A stretch of 64,000 bases of DNA, from NCBI GenBank assembly GCA_033807775.1, contig CM066325.1, positions 19,091,301-19,155,300 of the forward strand, given 5' to 3'. The notes under the pieces are model-generated. The model saw nothing but the letters and a program-made list of their open reading frames with translations, had not been told where the DNA came from and searched no databases. The position numbers and the translations under genes are program-made. The DNA is from Saussurea involucrata. Lineage: Eukaryota; Streptophyta; Magnoliopsida; Asterales; Asteraceae. How positions within the stretch are numbered: the stretch's first letter is position 1; every line of letters begins with the position of its first letter. Below are positions 46,450 to 57,190 of the stretch, piece after piece.

Positions 46450-46800
46450 ATCTCCCCCTTTTTGATGATGACAAACACAACCGCTAAGCAAGAGCATATG
46501 CGGTTTCTCTCCCCCGTTTGTCGAAACAAAAAGGGTCAAGAAAGACGGTATGCTTCCCCTCGAGAGATGCTCCCCCTCAAAATATGCATATAATTGAGGT
46601 AGCATAAACTCATGGGTAAATAGAGCTAAAACGCTCCCCCTCAAATTAATAACGATATCAAAATTGATTTTATAAAATTTGAGGGATAAAATAAAATGCA
46701 AAAAGCAATAGAGACATAAGATATACAAACCAATACGAAACACTTGCACCAAAACGGATCTTAAGGCTTCAATATTCGGTTAATTATATGTGATAAAAAA

Positions 46801-47064
46801 ACCACCACGTATTATGACCTCGTCAGGTAACCACGTATTATAACCTCGGCAGGTAACCACGTATTATAACCTCGGCAGGTAACCACGTATTATAACCTCG
46901 GCAGGTAACCACGTATTATAACCTCGGCAGGTAACCACGTATTATAACCTCGCCAGGAAACACGTATTATAACCTCGGCAGGTAACCACGTATTATAACC
47001 TCGCCAGGAAACACGTATTATATCCTCGCCAGGAACCACGTATTATATCCTCGCCAGGAACCAC
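46801..47064. repeat. 26-bp tandem repeats in the gag-only element
   Basis: About ten units of CCACGTATTATAACCTCGGC plus AGGTAA, with small variants. They lie where pol or the 3' untranslated region would be and do not encode protein. Confidence 0.5.
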
Positions 47065-47205
47065 CTACAAAAGGCAAAGAAAATATTTCGTGGTACCCTT
47101 TTCTTATGGGTCCTTTTAACAGTTAGTATACAACATAAACTGCAAAAAAAAATATGTTGTCGACATAAAACAAAATACGACAACATATAAAACCATAAAA
47201 ATGGT

Positions 47206-48420
47206 TTAAAACCACAAACGCATCCCACCGGGATTGTCAACATTAAACATTCCTTTCGGAATCCATTTTCTAACCATTTTAATTTTGCGATTGTATTTAT
47301 CATACACATAAAATGAAGCATTTATATTCGCATTAGGTTTAGAAAAATTACTATTATACATACGAGCATACGGTTTCCTCCCATAATTCACATTTTTCAT
47401 TTTTAACATATATGGGGGTTTTTGCACATAGGGTTTTCTCGTTTCAACTTTAGGAGATGCAAAAAATCTTTTAATGGGTTTACACGAACATTTATCAACA
47501 CATGTATCGGAACCAATGCCTTTTCGGCAATTTATACGATTAGGCATATTTAGCATTTTAAGCACTTTATCATTGCTATTTTGAAATGCATTAGCTAACA
47601 GATTATCTTTCTCATATAAATCGCATTTAGCTTTTAAACATGCATTATCATTTTCAAGTATATCGCATTTTGTACATAAAATATTTTCACATGTTCTTTT
47701 CTCTAAACATGCAATTTTATTATTTAAGACAATGCAAGATTTGCAAACAATATTTTCGCATGCTTTCTTTTCTAAAGTGACAACTTTATCATTTAACTCA
47801 TTTTTGATTTTATTATCACATGCAATGATTTGTTTACTATTATTCAACTCAATTTGACATAATAATAATTCTTCTTTTAATTTAGCATTCTCATTTTTAT
47901 AACTATTTACGAGAACAATCAATTTTTGAAAAGAGACATTTGACATATCAATATCATCATCGTTATCACTACAACTAGAATAACTTGAGTATGAAGTACA
48001 TACCTCTTTCTCGCAGTCGACGATGAGACACGTTTCTTCATTTCTTTGATCTCGGGTTTCGTCTCTCTTTTCTTTTGAGTTTCCACCATAGGTGGTGTTC
48101 AAGTTCTCCCAAATATCACGAGCAGTTTCAAAGAGATAAACACGCTCAATATCATCGTTAGTAAGAACTGAAAAAAGAAAATTTTTGGCTTCATAATTTA
48201 AACAATAATTAGCCTCATCTTCGTCGGACCATTCCGAGCTCGGTTTTTCAACAACTTTGTTGTTTTGAAATTTTGTGGGTTTAAAATTTCCTTTAATAAT
48301 AATATCCCAAATTTTTTGATTTAACCCACGAACACAACGTTCAAAAGAAATTGCCCAAAGATCAAAATTTTCGAAATCAATAAGAAGAGATTTAGAAAAA
48401 CAAGCATTTTGTTGAGCCAT
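47206..48420 (-). CDS. Copia-type Gag protein (UBN2/DUF4219-like)
   Basis: A 404-residue frame begins 50 bases after the primer site. The N-terminal part (FENFDLWAISFERCVRG, later ARDIWENLNTTYGG) is the gag polypeptide typical of plant copia elements. The middle (about 190-290) is a predicted coiled coil rich in Asn, Lys and regularly spaced Cys pairs (CENIVCKSC, CENILCTKC). A classical CCHC knuckle is not seen. The C terminus (WIPKGMFNVDNPGG) resembles the point where Gag normally runs on into the pre-integrase region, but a stop follows at 47206. It would assemble particles; replication enzymes must come from elsewhere. Confidence 0.5.
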   Translation of the reverse strand: MAQQNACFSKSLLIDFENFDLWAISFERCVRGLNQKIWDIIIKGNFKPTKFQNNKVVEKPSSEWSDEDEANYCLNYEAKNFLFSVLTNDDIERVYLFETARDIWENLNTTYGGNSKEKRDETRDQRNEETCLIVDCEKEVCTSYSSYSSCSDNDDDIDMSNVSFQKLIVLVNSYKNENAKLKEELLLCQIELNNSKQIIACDNKIKNELNDKVVTLEKKACENIVCKSCIVLNNKIACLEKRTCENILCTKCDILENDNACLKAKCDLYEKDNLLANAFQNSNDKVLKMLNMPNRINCRKGIGSDTCVDKCSCKPIKRFFASPKVETRKPYVQKPPYMLKMKNVNYGRKPYARMYNSNFSKPNANINASFYVYDKYNRKIKMVRKWIPKGMFNVDNPGGMRLWF

Positions 48421-48470
48421 AACAAAAACGGATTTAAAAGAAATTTAATAGACGATTTTTTGAAAGCCCT

Positions 48471-48482
48471 GCTCTGATACCA
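48471..48482 (-). promoter_or_regulatory. Primer binding site of the gag-only element
   Basis: TGGTATCAGAGC on the minus strand, two bases from the 5' LTR. Confidence 0.5.
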
Positions 48483-48484
48483 AA

Positions 48485-49717
48485 TGTTGGACAACCTAGG
48501 GGGGGGGTAAGGTTGTATTTAAAATCTTTTACTTTCAAAAATTCTTTTATAAATAAATACAGTACAGAAACAGTATAAATAAATCAGAGTATACAAATAG
48601 TAAATACACAACAATTATATAAACAGATATAATTAAAATGCACAGAGATTATATAAATAAATATAAATGCAAAGCAGTTTATATAAATAAATATAATAAA
48701 GCACAGCGGAATAAATAACGAGATAAGGGATAGAGATACTTGACACAGAGATTTACTGATTTACCACCAACTGTGATAAACCAGCAGCCGAGACACTTCT
48801 CGACACGATCCAATAAATGTATTCTTTACGGTAGAAATACAAACCAAGTACAAAGGTATTTGTAATAGTTTCTCAAGCCTCTGCTATGAGATAAACAGGA
48901 TCACACACCCGTTATTCAAAAACTTACAAGAGGAGTATAACTCACAATGGGTAATCACTCTTGTATAATATCTCACACTTGGATATTTTATAAAAAAGGT
49001 TTTATAAAATATATATTAATTAAGTGAGAGTGAGAGAGCTGAGAGAGGTTGCAGCTTGTTGTTGTTGGTTGTTGTCTGAGGTTTTTTTGTCTTCATCAAC
49101 AGCATGCTTCATATATACCAAGAAGCTCCAACGGTCATGTGCAGCCGCGGTATACCGCCAAAAGGCACGCGGTATACCGCCGTCAGAAAAGTGCGCTGAC
49201 ACATCAAACGGCTACATGCAAAGTTGGCAGGAAAAATCGTACCCGCGGTATACCGGCTGTACCGCCGCGGTATACCGCCGTCAGAAAAGTAATCTTCAAC
49301 CAATAGGAATTGCACACGGGCCTGCCGCGGTATACCGGCTGTACACCCGCGGTATACCGCCAAAAGTGTACCCGCGGTATACCGGGTATTCCCCACGGTA
49401 TACCGTCGTCAGAAAAGAAACCTTTCCAGAACTGCAACCAAATCTTGCTGATCTTCTTAAAACCTTTATTAAAATTAATTTATGGGTTTTTAGAAATATC
49501 CAAGTGGTATATTATTTTAGGGTGTTTATCATTATTAGTTATAAACAATAATGACGACGTAAACACTTCCGTCTTGAACCCTTCAGATTAAATCTTCGTG
49601 TTCTTCAACAACTGCACACTTGGATTAATTTGTTAGATAAACAATAATGCGTTGTGTTTGTAATCATCAAAATAAATATATATAAATATATAGAGATGTG
49701 GTACACTTGCACCAACA
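48485..49717 (-). repeat. 5' LTR of the gag-only copia element
   Basis: Offset exactly 3268 from the other LTR over its whole length; no differences noticed. Confidence 0.5.
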
Positions 49718-51134
49718 AAAGTCTCTATAGTTTCATATTTTATAACGGATAAGGTCCCTCCCTCTAACGCCGTCAGTTAATTTCCGTTAGTGACCCTCCC
49801 CTCCCTCAACTTTCATTCTTATTAACAAATTTAGTCTCTTCAACTACTTTAACAGATTTGGTCTCTCATAGTACTTTTCATTTTCATAACATATATGGTC
49901 CCTTAATTTTCTCAATAAGTGTTTTTATCACAAACATATATACGTTCTTAATATAATGAACACAATAATTAAATAAAACTTGAATCTTAAATTTTGCCAT
50001 TAAAATATTTTATCTTTTCTGTAATTTTATTTTCATAAAATCATTTAGCTCAAATAAAATATAATCTTGATAAATATTTTGTTTTAATTAGTTGAAAATT
50101 AAAAAAAATCGCTACAAGTAAATATCCGACAATATGTTAGATACTAAGATATAAACGTAGAAGTCAAAATAAGTAATTTACTAGAACTAATTAATATATA
50201 AAAAATATTATCGTTAAATAAGATATAAAAATATAATTGAACTAATTACTTAAACTATTTAATATACACTAAAAATGGGATTGTCAGGCGATAAACTAAT
50301 AAATATATATTAAATACATAAAAATGTTATAATTAGTAATATATAGGGAAATTAATTAAAATACCCTAAGTTTGACCATGTGTTACCAAAATACCACAAA
50401 TCTCTCCCATTTTGCAAAAATACCCTAAAAATCCGCGATGGGAGCCCGCGATCGCGGGCCAGGGACCTTTCTGACACTTTTTTAAACTTGCAGGGACCAT
50501 TTTTGAAAAATGAAATCCCGCGATCGCGAAGGAATCCCGCGATGGGATTTTTTTTGTGACTTTTCAATTGCAAGGGACCATTTTTGAAAAATTCCAGGGA
50601 CCATTTATGAAAATTTTGGTATTTTTGACACTGTTCACCCCGCTTTCGTCCATTTTTACGAATTTAAAATGAAATGTTACACTTTCAACCCCTATACTTA
50701 TTTACTAAATTTACTTTATACCTTTTACTTTCATTATTTTAATTTTACATTTAACACATATAATCGTTTATTAACTAAAATACGTTAAAAAATACGTTTT
50801 AATTTTAACAAATTACACCATTATAATCGTCTCTTCGATACGTTCGAAATGAGCCCAATCTTGAATTTTTTTGGATTTATATATTTTAATATATATCATA
50901 TACAATACAGTTATACACCACATAAAAAAAATTATATTTAAAATTCATACCCTTATAGTTAATTATTTAATTTGTGGTTTTTAATGTATTGTTTCCTTTC
51001 CGTTTTAATGTTTTTAATATAGAAATTCACTTAAGTTATTTAACAAGGAAATTAATTAACCACACCATATAAAAATTATTGCAAATCATCTTCTCAACCG
51101 AAACGGATACAGTGCATGTAAACAAATAAATCTA

Positions 51135-51716
51135 TTACTGGAAGGCGTCCTGGAGTCCTGTGATGAAGTTAACCTTTTCCTTGATCACGTCCTCCATTCC
51201 TATGTAGTCCGATTCGAGTTCTTCTAGTTCCTCTTCAGCTTCCTTAATCTCTCGTTGCAGGTGCCGAACGTGAGCCTTAGTCATGGCCAGTTCTCGTTTG
51301 AGTCGTTTCTTCTCCGCTAGATACTCCATTTTCCCCTGCTGAATCCCCCTGTTACGGTTCCACATACCCTTTACCTTTTCGATACCGGCGTTCGCCTCAT
51401 CAATGGCTTTTTGCACTGCGGGAGTAATTCGTTGACTTTGTCGAAGACCCGTCGACATAAAATCATACATTGGTGGGGTTCTCATGCCATTATCGAAGTA
51501 GTAATTGTCGGATGCCATCTCCCAGTATGCTTCCTCCTCAGGCGTGAATGGAAAATCGGCTGCAGTTCGCCCACAGTTTGTCCACTCCTCGTCTGTTTCC
51601 GGTACCTTCCAGGTACTCCGGCGAGCTCCGTCGTTCAGTGGTTGGTAGGCTCCCGAACGTGAAGTTCCAGCCACATTCGCCGACCTGTTCCCCCTTGATC
51701 TTGAACCTCCATCCAT
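51135..51716 (-). CDS. Uncharacterised coiled-coil protein in the MULE, 193 aa
   Basis: The ATG at 51716 opens MDGGSRSRGNRSANVAGT; 42 in-frame codons upstream look like leader and were left out. The first 60 residues are low-complexity and Ser/Gly/Arg-rich, followed by an acidic, Trp-containing stretch (about 30-75). From about residue 125 to 185 there is a strong coiled coil of Lys, Glu and Leu heptads (AEKKRLKRELAMTKAHVRHL and onward). I recognise no family. It lies downstream of the Ulp1 gene, same strand, inside the same element, and is intact, so it may belong to the element. Confidence 0.5.
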   Translation of the reverse strand: MDGGSRSRGNRSANVAGTSRSGAYQPLNDGARRSTWKVPETDEEWTNCGRTAADFPFTPEEEAYWEMASDNYYFDNGMRTPPMYDFMSTGLRQSQRITPAVQKAIDEANAGIEKVKGMWNRNRGIQQGKMEYLAEKKRLKRELAMTKAHVRHLQREIKEAEEELEELESDYIGMEDVIKEKVNFITGLQDAFQ

Positions 51717-52391
51717 TGTGTTAAGAAAAGCGAGAGTGTGTTTGTATAAAAGATAGATAGGAAGTTGTGATTCGTCTGAATAGTTCACTGCAAGATTCGT
51801 TTGAAAAGAGCCTGTAAGATTCGACTGAAAAAGTAACTGCAATATTCGCCTGCTCTTGAATAAAGGTCTTTAAGTAGTCAAACATAGCTAATTAATGAGA
51901 ATTTAGATCAGATTTATATGGTACTGTCAAATGCAAGTTTCTATAATATAGATACTGTTCTACATTACATGATACCAATTTTTGCATCATATGAATCACT
52001 TCCAGACAACAAGAACCAATACACCAATAATCAAGAAATAAATGCTTGTTCATCCAATAATCTCTGTATTAGGATTATCGCAAGTTTCATAAACCTACTT
52101 ACTAGGTGTTGGAAATATGGGTTTTACTAAACTTTGGACGCATTTAAATTTATATATATGTGTTATATATAACTAACTTTTAGTAGGTTTATGTTCTCCT
52201 ATATGAGAGCTTCGAAATGATATATAATGCGTCCAAAATGGAGTATGTGTGAAAGAAATATCGATACTCAAAGTTGAGTAAATGGATGAAATTAGCAAAA
52301 ACCAAATGAAGTAAACAGTAAGTCAATCACACTACTTTAACAAAATAAGTTAATACTAAAAATAACAATTATTTAATGTTACATAAACAAC
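51717..52391. other. Spacer between the two MULE genes
   Basis: AT-rich, no exon found. It would contain the promoter of the coiled-coil gene and the 3' end of the Ulp1 gene. Confidence 0.5.
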
Positions 52392-55300
52392 CTAACGTGG
52401 CCCTATTTGACAATGCTCATAAATAGACTCCGCCATATGTTTGCGAAAATCTTTGGCAACATCCTCGGCCTCGTCAGGGTGTACCCATACCTCATTGTTA
52501 TTTATCAACATTTGGGTATTACGGCATACCCAGACACCGCAATCCGCATTTATCCCGGCCTGCTGGGGTACATTCTTGGCGAACTTATAGCGAAAGACAC
52601 CTGTCATATCGCGACGTCTATCATCCTTGACCCGACAAAAGAAGTCAAATAGCACAACTTTAAACTTTGTCATCTGCTCTTCCAATTGCTGTCTGAAGAG
52701 ATTGGCACTGTCGCTATCATATATGGTCAAGGTCATAGCGTCAAGTTCAAACACTCCAAGCAGCCAATGTTGGGGATTAATGCATATTGGGATGTACACC
52801 TGAAATATTACAATATTAGACAACTTAGTTAGCAACAAAACAAGTTAAATAAAATAAGAGTAAAACGATTTACATACCACATCGAGGAGAGCCCAAGAGG
52901 TCCCTTCCACGCCATTGCATGAATTAACCACGGAGGCGGGACCTAGATGCTCAATCAACAAGTAATGAAAGAACATACTGAACATCATGGTCCACCTCGT
53001 GTCTGTTCCACGATGTCTTTGCAACAGCGAGACCCAACAATCGATGTGCTATACATAAAAAATAGATGGTTAGACATGTAAAATAAATATATTTGATTAT
53101 ATGACTATAATTAAACTTCATACTAACCACATCCAGTAAGTCAGACTCCAAAGGGTCAACGACTAGCAATACATTGAAAAACGAGGGGGTGATTTCCAAG
53201 TTCAAGTGAGGGATGAAGATCAAGGGGGGGAGGCGACCAGTCCGGCACATCCTCAATATTTCTGATGCCGGTTGAGGCTCCGGTGAAGACACCTTTCCCT
53301 TTTTCTTTCCTCCCTTCTTTCCCCCCGCTTTCTTTGCTTGTTTTTTAGCGGCCGGTGGTGTCGTAGATCCTTGTTGGCCAAACGGGTGACGAAACCATTG
53401 TGAAATTTTATGCGACCGCTTTTGAGGGAGCGGGGTCACCTGTGGTGGTGGATCTACAACATCCATCGAGTCATCGTCAGGCTCCGAGAAGTGCTCCGAG
53501 AAGTGATCCTGGATAATAGGAGACCCCGTCTGAAAATTACGTTACTCAATGTTTTAAGTACAATTTAGGAAATGTTCACAATTAAACCAAAACTACCAAA
53601 ATAACTTACAGTATGCATTTCCGGCCTGTAATAGTCATCGGCCGAACCGCCAAAGATGTTTGTGATTGCTGTGGTGGCGAACGACGGCATGTGCTGTGCC
53701 CCCGACATCCCGGCCTGCGTGACATTGATCATTAAAATAGTTACAAAATTAGGATTATCGATATATAACTATAATGGTTACTCAGTGTCACTAACACTCT
53801 CCGGGATAGTAGAATATGATGTGGTGGCGAACGGCGGCGACATCTGCGAGGTGTATGCCCCCGACATCCCGGCCTGCGTGACATTGATCATTAAAATAGT
53901 TACAAAATTAGAAACAAACATATAACTATAATGGTTACTCAGTGTCACTTACACTCTCCGGGATAGTAGAATAGGATGTGGTGGCGAACGGCGTTTGGGA
54001 CATCCCGGCCCCCGACATCCCGGCCTGCGTGACATTGATCATTATAAGAGTTACAAACTTAGGAACAAACATATAACTATAATGGTTACTCAATGTCACT
54101 TACATTTTCAGGGAATGACGGATAGGATGTGGTGGCAAACGTCGCATGTGCCCCCTGTCCGAACGGAGCGGGGATCAGTGTCGTACTCGACAGCTAAAAC
54201 AAATTTAGAACGTAATATTAATATACAAACTAAATAAACGTGGCCAACAAATTAAGTTAAACACTAACATTGACAGCGCTAAACTGTCTGTAGAATCCCT
54301 CTAGAAGCTGTACACGTGACTCTAGCGGCCCGTGGACGTAGTCCCACAGGTGCTCATGAGAGCCACGCTGTGGCTCGTAGGAAGGGCCCGCCTCATATGG
54401 ATTATAGGAGGAGGAAGGGGGAGGCTGGTAGGAGGAGGAACGGGCCGGCTGGTAGGAGGAGGAAGGGGGCGGCTGGTATCCACCGGAAGGGGGCCTGTCG
54501 TCGTCTTCCTCATCTGCGTCAGATGTGGAAGTAGGGGGACGTCGAGCCCTTTCCGCCTCTGCGTCAATAAAGGCCACGCTGTCTCTGTACCAATCTGTGC
54601 CCATCTCGTCGACAGTAGGCACAAGGCGATCGAAAGGCAAGAGTGGCTGCTAAATATATGATAAAACATAAAAGAAATTAATAAGCGGGACTAACGTATG
54701 CAAATTGTAAACATAGTAAAAGAACTTACATTTCTAGACGCATTGAAGAACTGAATCCAAAGCGACCTACTTAGGGTAACACGCTTGTCCCAACGGGTTC
54801 CTCTAAGTACTCGATCTTCGCGCTTGACGAAATATCGGATTGATGCAGGAAACATCTCCAAGATCCATATCTGGAATTAGACAAGAAGAGCAAGTACGTA
54901 AAAAGAAAAGCCAAACAGTTTGTATGTATTATTAACAATTGTTATACTACGTATCTAACCTTGAAGGCGTATGTAAAACCACAAAGATTCATCTTTGCAT
55001 GTCGATCAACGCGTCTGGCTATGGCTCGGTGCAGAATAGAGTAGCAATGTGTCCAGATATGGCTACCCCACGGGTAGCTGTTAAACAGCTCAAGGTCCTC
55101 GACGGCCCTAAAGACCGTCGATGAAGCATACTGGCTATACTCACGGCCCAGGAAGCCCATATCCACGATCACCACCAAGCATACACGGACAGCATCGTCG
55201 TCGGTTAGGGCACTAAGGCCCTCTTTCATCTTGTCCCGGGCTGCCTTCAGCTTCAAACGAGATGCTGAAATGCCCCAAACCCTAGGAACGAAGGAGCAGT

Positions 55301-56682
55301 CTTCTAAGGGAGGAAGGGGGGAGCCTCTCCAAAACGTAGTCCTGTAATTAGACAGAACACACGACGCCCAAAATGCAATTGAGAGCCGAAGAAATCAAAA
55401 TGCATCTCCTTCGGCTCAGCGTTGGCGTCCTCGACCTCCAACTGTAGAAACATGTGTACTAGCGTAGGGTCGCCACCAGAGTAAGACACATCCATCCATG
55501 GCCCGAACGGTGTCCCTCTATAGATGGTCTCAAGGGTATCCGCTCGATCACCTAATCCCCTAAAGAGCGCTCCTAATTCCTCGATGTAGGAAACTTTGCA
55601 CCTTAGCGTCAAGTCGATGTTAAAGAAATCCTTCTACATAGTCATTCACAGATGTTATAGTTAGTGTTATATATAGATGCTGCGGTTTATTTTATATAGA
55701 TGTTGCGGTTTATTTTATTTCAACGTATCATATTGTTATATATAGATAAAGTGCGGTGGTATTTTATTTCAACGTATAATAGTGTTATATATAGATAAAG
55801 TGCGGTTTATTTTATTTCAACGTATCATATTGTTATATAGAGATAAAGTGCGGTTTATTTTATTTCAACGTATCATATTGTTATATAGAGATAAAGTGCA
55901 TTTTATTTTTTATAAAAACACACCCTTAACAATTTTTTTATAAAAACACACTTTTAAGAATTATTTTTATAAAAACACACTTTTAACATTTTTTTATGAA
56001 AAAACACATTTTTAACATTTTTTTTTATAAAAACACACTCTTAACAATTTTTTATAAAAAAAACACATTTTTAACAATATTTTATAAAAAATACATTCTT
56101 AACAAATTTTTTTATAAAAACACACTCTTAACAAATTTTTTATAAAAATACACTTTTAAAAGAGTGTGTTTTTATAAAAAAACACATTTTTAACAATTTT
56201 TTTTTATAAAAAACACGTTTTTTTTTTATAAAAACACATTGTTAACAATTTTTTTATAAAAACACACTCTTAACAATTTTTTTTATAAAAACACACTCTT
56301 AACAATTTTTTATAAAAAAACTGTTTTTATAAAAATTTGTTAAGGGTGTGTTTTTATAAAAAAATTGTTAAAAGTGTGTTTTTATAAAAAAAAAATATTT
56401 TTAACAATTTTTTTATAATAACACACTCTTAACAATTTTTTTATAAAAAAACTCTTAACAATTTTTTTTATTAAAAAACACACTATAACAACATACACAT
56501 TATAACATACAAATATCACATTCAAACATAAAACCATACATATCATGTTAAACATAGAACATATTCAAACATAAGTTATAAACACTATAACAACCTACAA
56601 ATCATATATCTTAACTTAAAATAACATACAAAAAATAACAAAAAACATAAGGAAAACATACCACAGAGGTAATACGAGACAT
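52392..56682 (-). CDS. DUF1985-Ulp1 (C48) cysteine protease gene, multi-exon, one frameshift
   Basis: Eleven exons fit consensus splice sites: 56662-56682, 54960-55633, 54730-54870, 54269-54649, 54104-54193, 53953-54024, 53796-53873, 53610-53714, 53128-53529, 52878-53048 and 52392-52799, together about 847 codons. Exon 2 is a DUF1985-type domain (GTPFGPWMD, FGRRVFCLITGLRFG). Exon 4 is Pro/Ser/Tyr-rich, exons 6-8 are near repeats of each other, and exon 9 has a Lys/Gly basic tract like a nuclear signal. Exons 10-11 form the Ulp1 fold with catalytic His (PQHWLLG), Asp (IYDSDS), Gln and Cys (QQAGINADCGVWV). Such proteases cleave SUMO or SUMO-like proteins. Only one lesion was found: a single-base shift at the G run 55316-55321 in exon 2. 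All other exons stay in frame, so the protein was functional very recently or the shift is a read error. Exon 1 is the least certain. Confidence 0.5.
53610..54024 (-). repeat. Tandem exon-intron duplications in the Ulp1 gene
   Basis: Three units of 80-150 bp, each an intron end (GATCAATGTCACGCAG) plus an exon starting with codons for AGMSG. Two exons also end FATTSYSTIPES, and the preceding exon 54104-54193 shares FATTSYP. All exon lengths are multiples of three, so the reading frame is kept. Confidence 0.5.
55660..56480. repeat. Minisatellites in the first intron of the Ulp1 gene
   Basis: Bases 55680-55900 contain about five units built on TTTATTTCAACGTATCATA plus GATAAAGTGCGG. Bases 55900-56480 contain some 20 degenerate units of TTTTTATAAAAACACACTCT TAACAA, a few of them inverted, so the RNA could fold. 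Confidence 0.5.
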
Positions 56683-56898
56683 CTTCACAAAACCCGAACG
56701 CGTATTCCACACGACAAAATTGAGAGAGTGGGAGAAAATTGAGAGAGTTTGATTAAAAATTGAGAGAGTTATTAAAAAAATGAGAGTGGCCGGTTTTTGG
56801 TCCCCCCCTTATATAATGCGGCCGAAGAAAACATTTAGGGTTTGGTTCGTCAAAGTGATTTTAGGGTTAACCCTGTGCCGACACATGACACTTTTGCC

Positions 56899-57190
56899 CG
56901 CGATCGCGGGGGGTCAAAGAAAGTCAAACGCGGGCAGGGACCAAAACTGCATACACGGGCATTCTTGAGGGGGAAAAGCTGGACCGCGGGCATTCTTGAG
57001 GGACCAACGCGGGCAAAGTGGGCAAACTTTGGTGACACGTGTAGCCCGCGATCGCGGGGGTCAACGAGAGTCAAATGCGGACAGGGACCAAAACTGCACA
57101 TGCGGGCATTCTTGAGGGGGGAAAGCTGGACCGCGGGCATTCTTGAGGGACCAACGCGGGCAAAGTGGGCAAACTTTGGTGACACGTGGC
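56899..57190. repeat. 148-bp subterminal tandem duplication in the MULE
   Basis: Two adjacent units, each starting CCCGCGATCGCGGGGG and containing GGGCATTCTTGAGG twice. The opposite end has a similar CCCGCGATCGCGGG block at 50446-50530. Subterminal repeats of this kind may bind transposase. Confidence 0.5.

Larger units (their letters stand above)
45217..49717 (-). mobile_element. Gag-only Ty1/copia-type element (TR-GAG)
   Basis: LTRs of equal length (1233 bp) show no difference in the parts compared; the target duplication is AAAGT (45212-45216, 49718-49722). On the minus strand it has an iMet primer site (48471-48482), a gag frame, a 26-bp repeat block and the polypurine tract near 46450-46460. 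The 2035-bp internal region has no protease, integrase or polymerase, so it must depend on another element. It appears very young. Confidence 0.5.

Noticed and set aside
46399..46752. A 117-codon minus-strand frame left of the 26-bp repeats
   Set aside because: Lies in the 3' region and LTR of the gag-only element and has no copia or other motif.
46801..47064. Possible CRISPR-like array
   Set aside because: The units are directly adjacent without spacers and lie in a plant retrotransposon.
54316..54669. Frames of 72-115 codons on both strands over the Ulp1 exon 4
   Set aside because: Shadows of the Pro/Ser/Tyr-rich exon, which fits the gene model in its own frame and splice sites.
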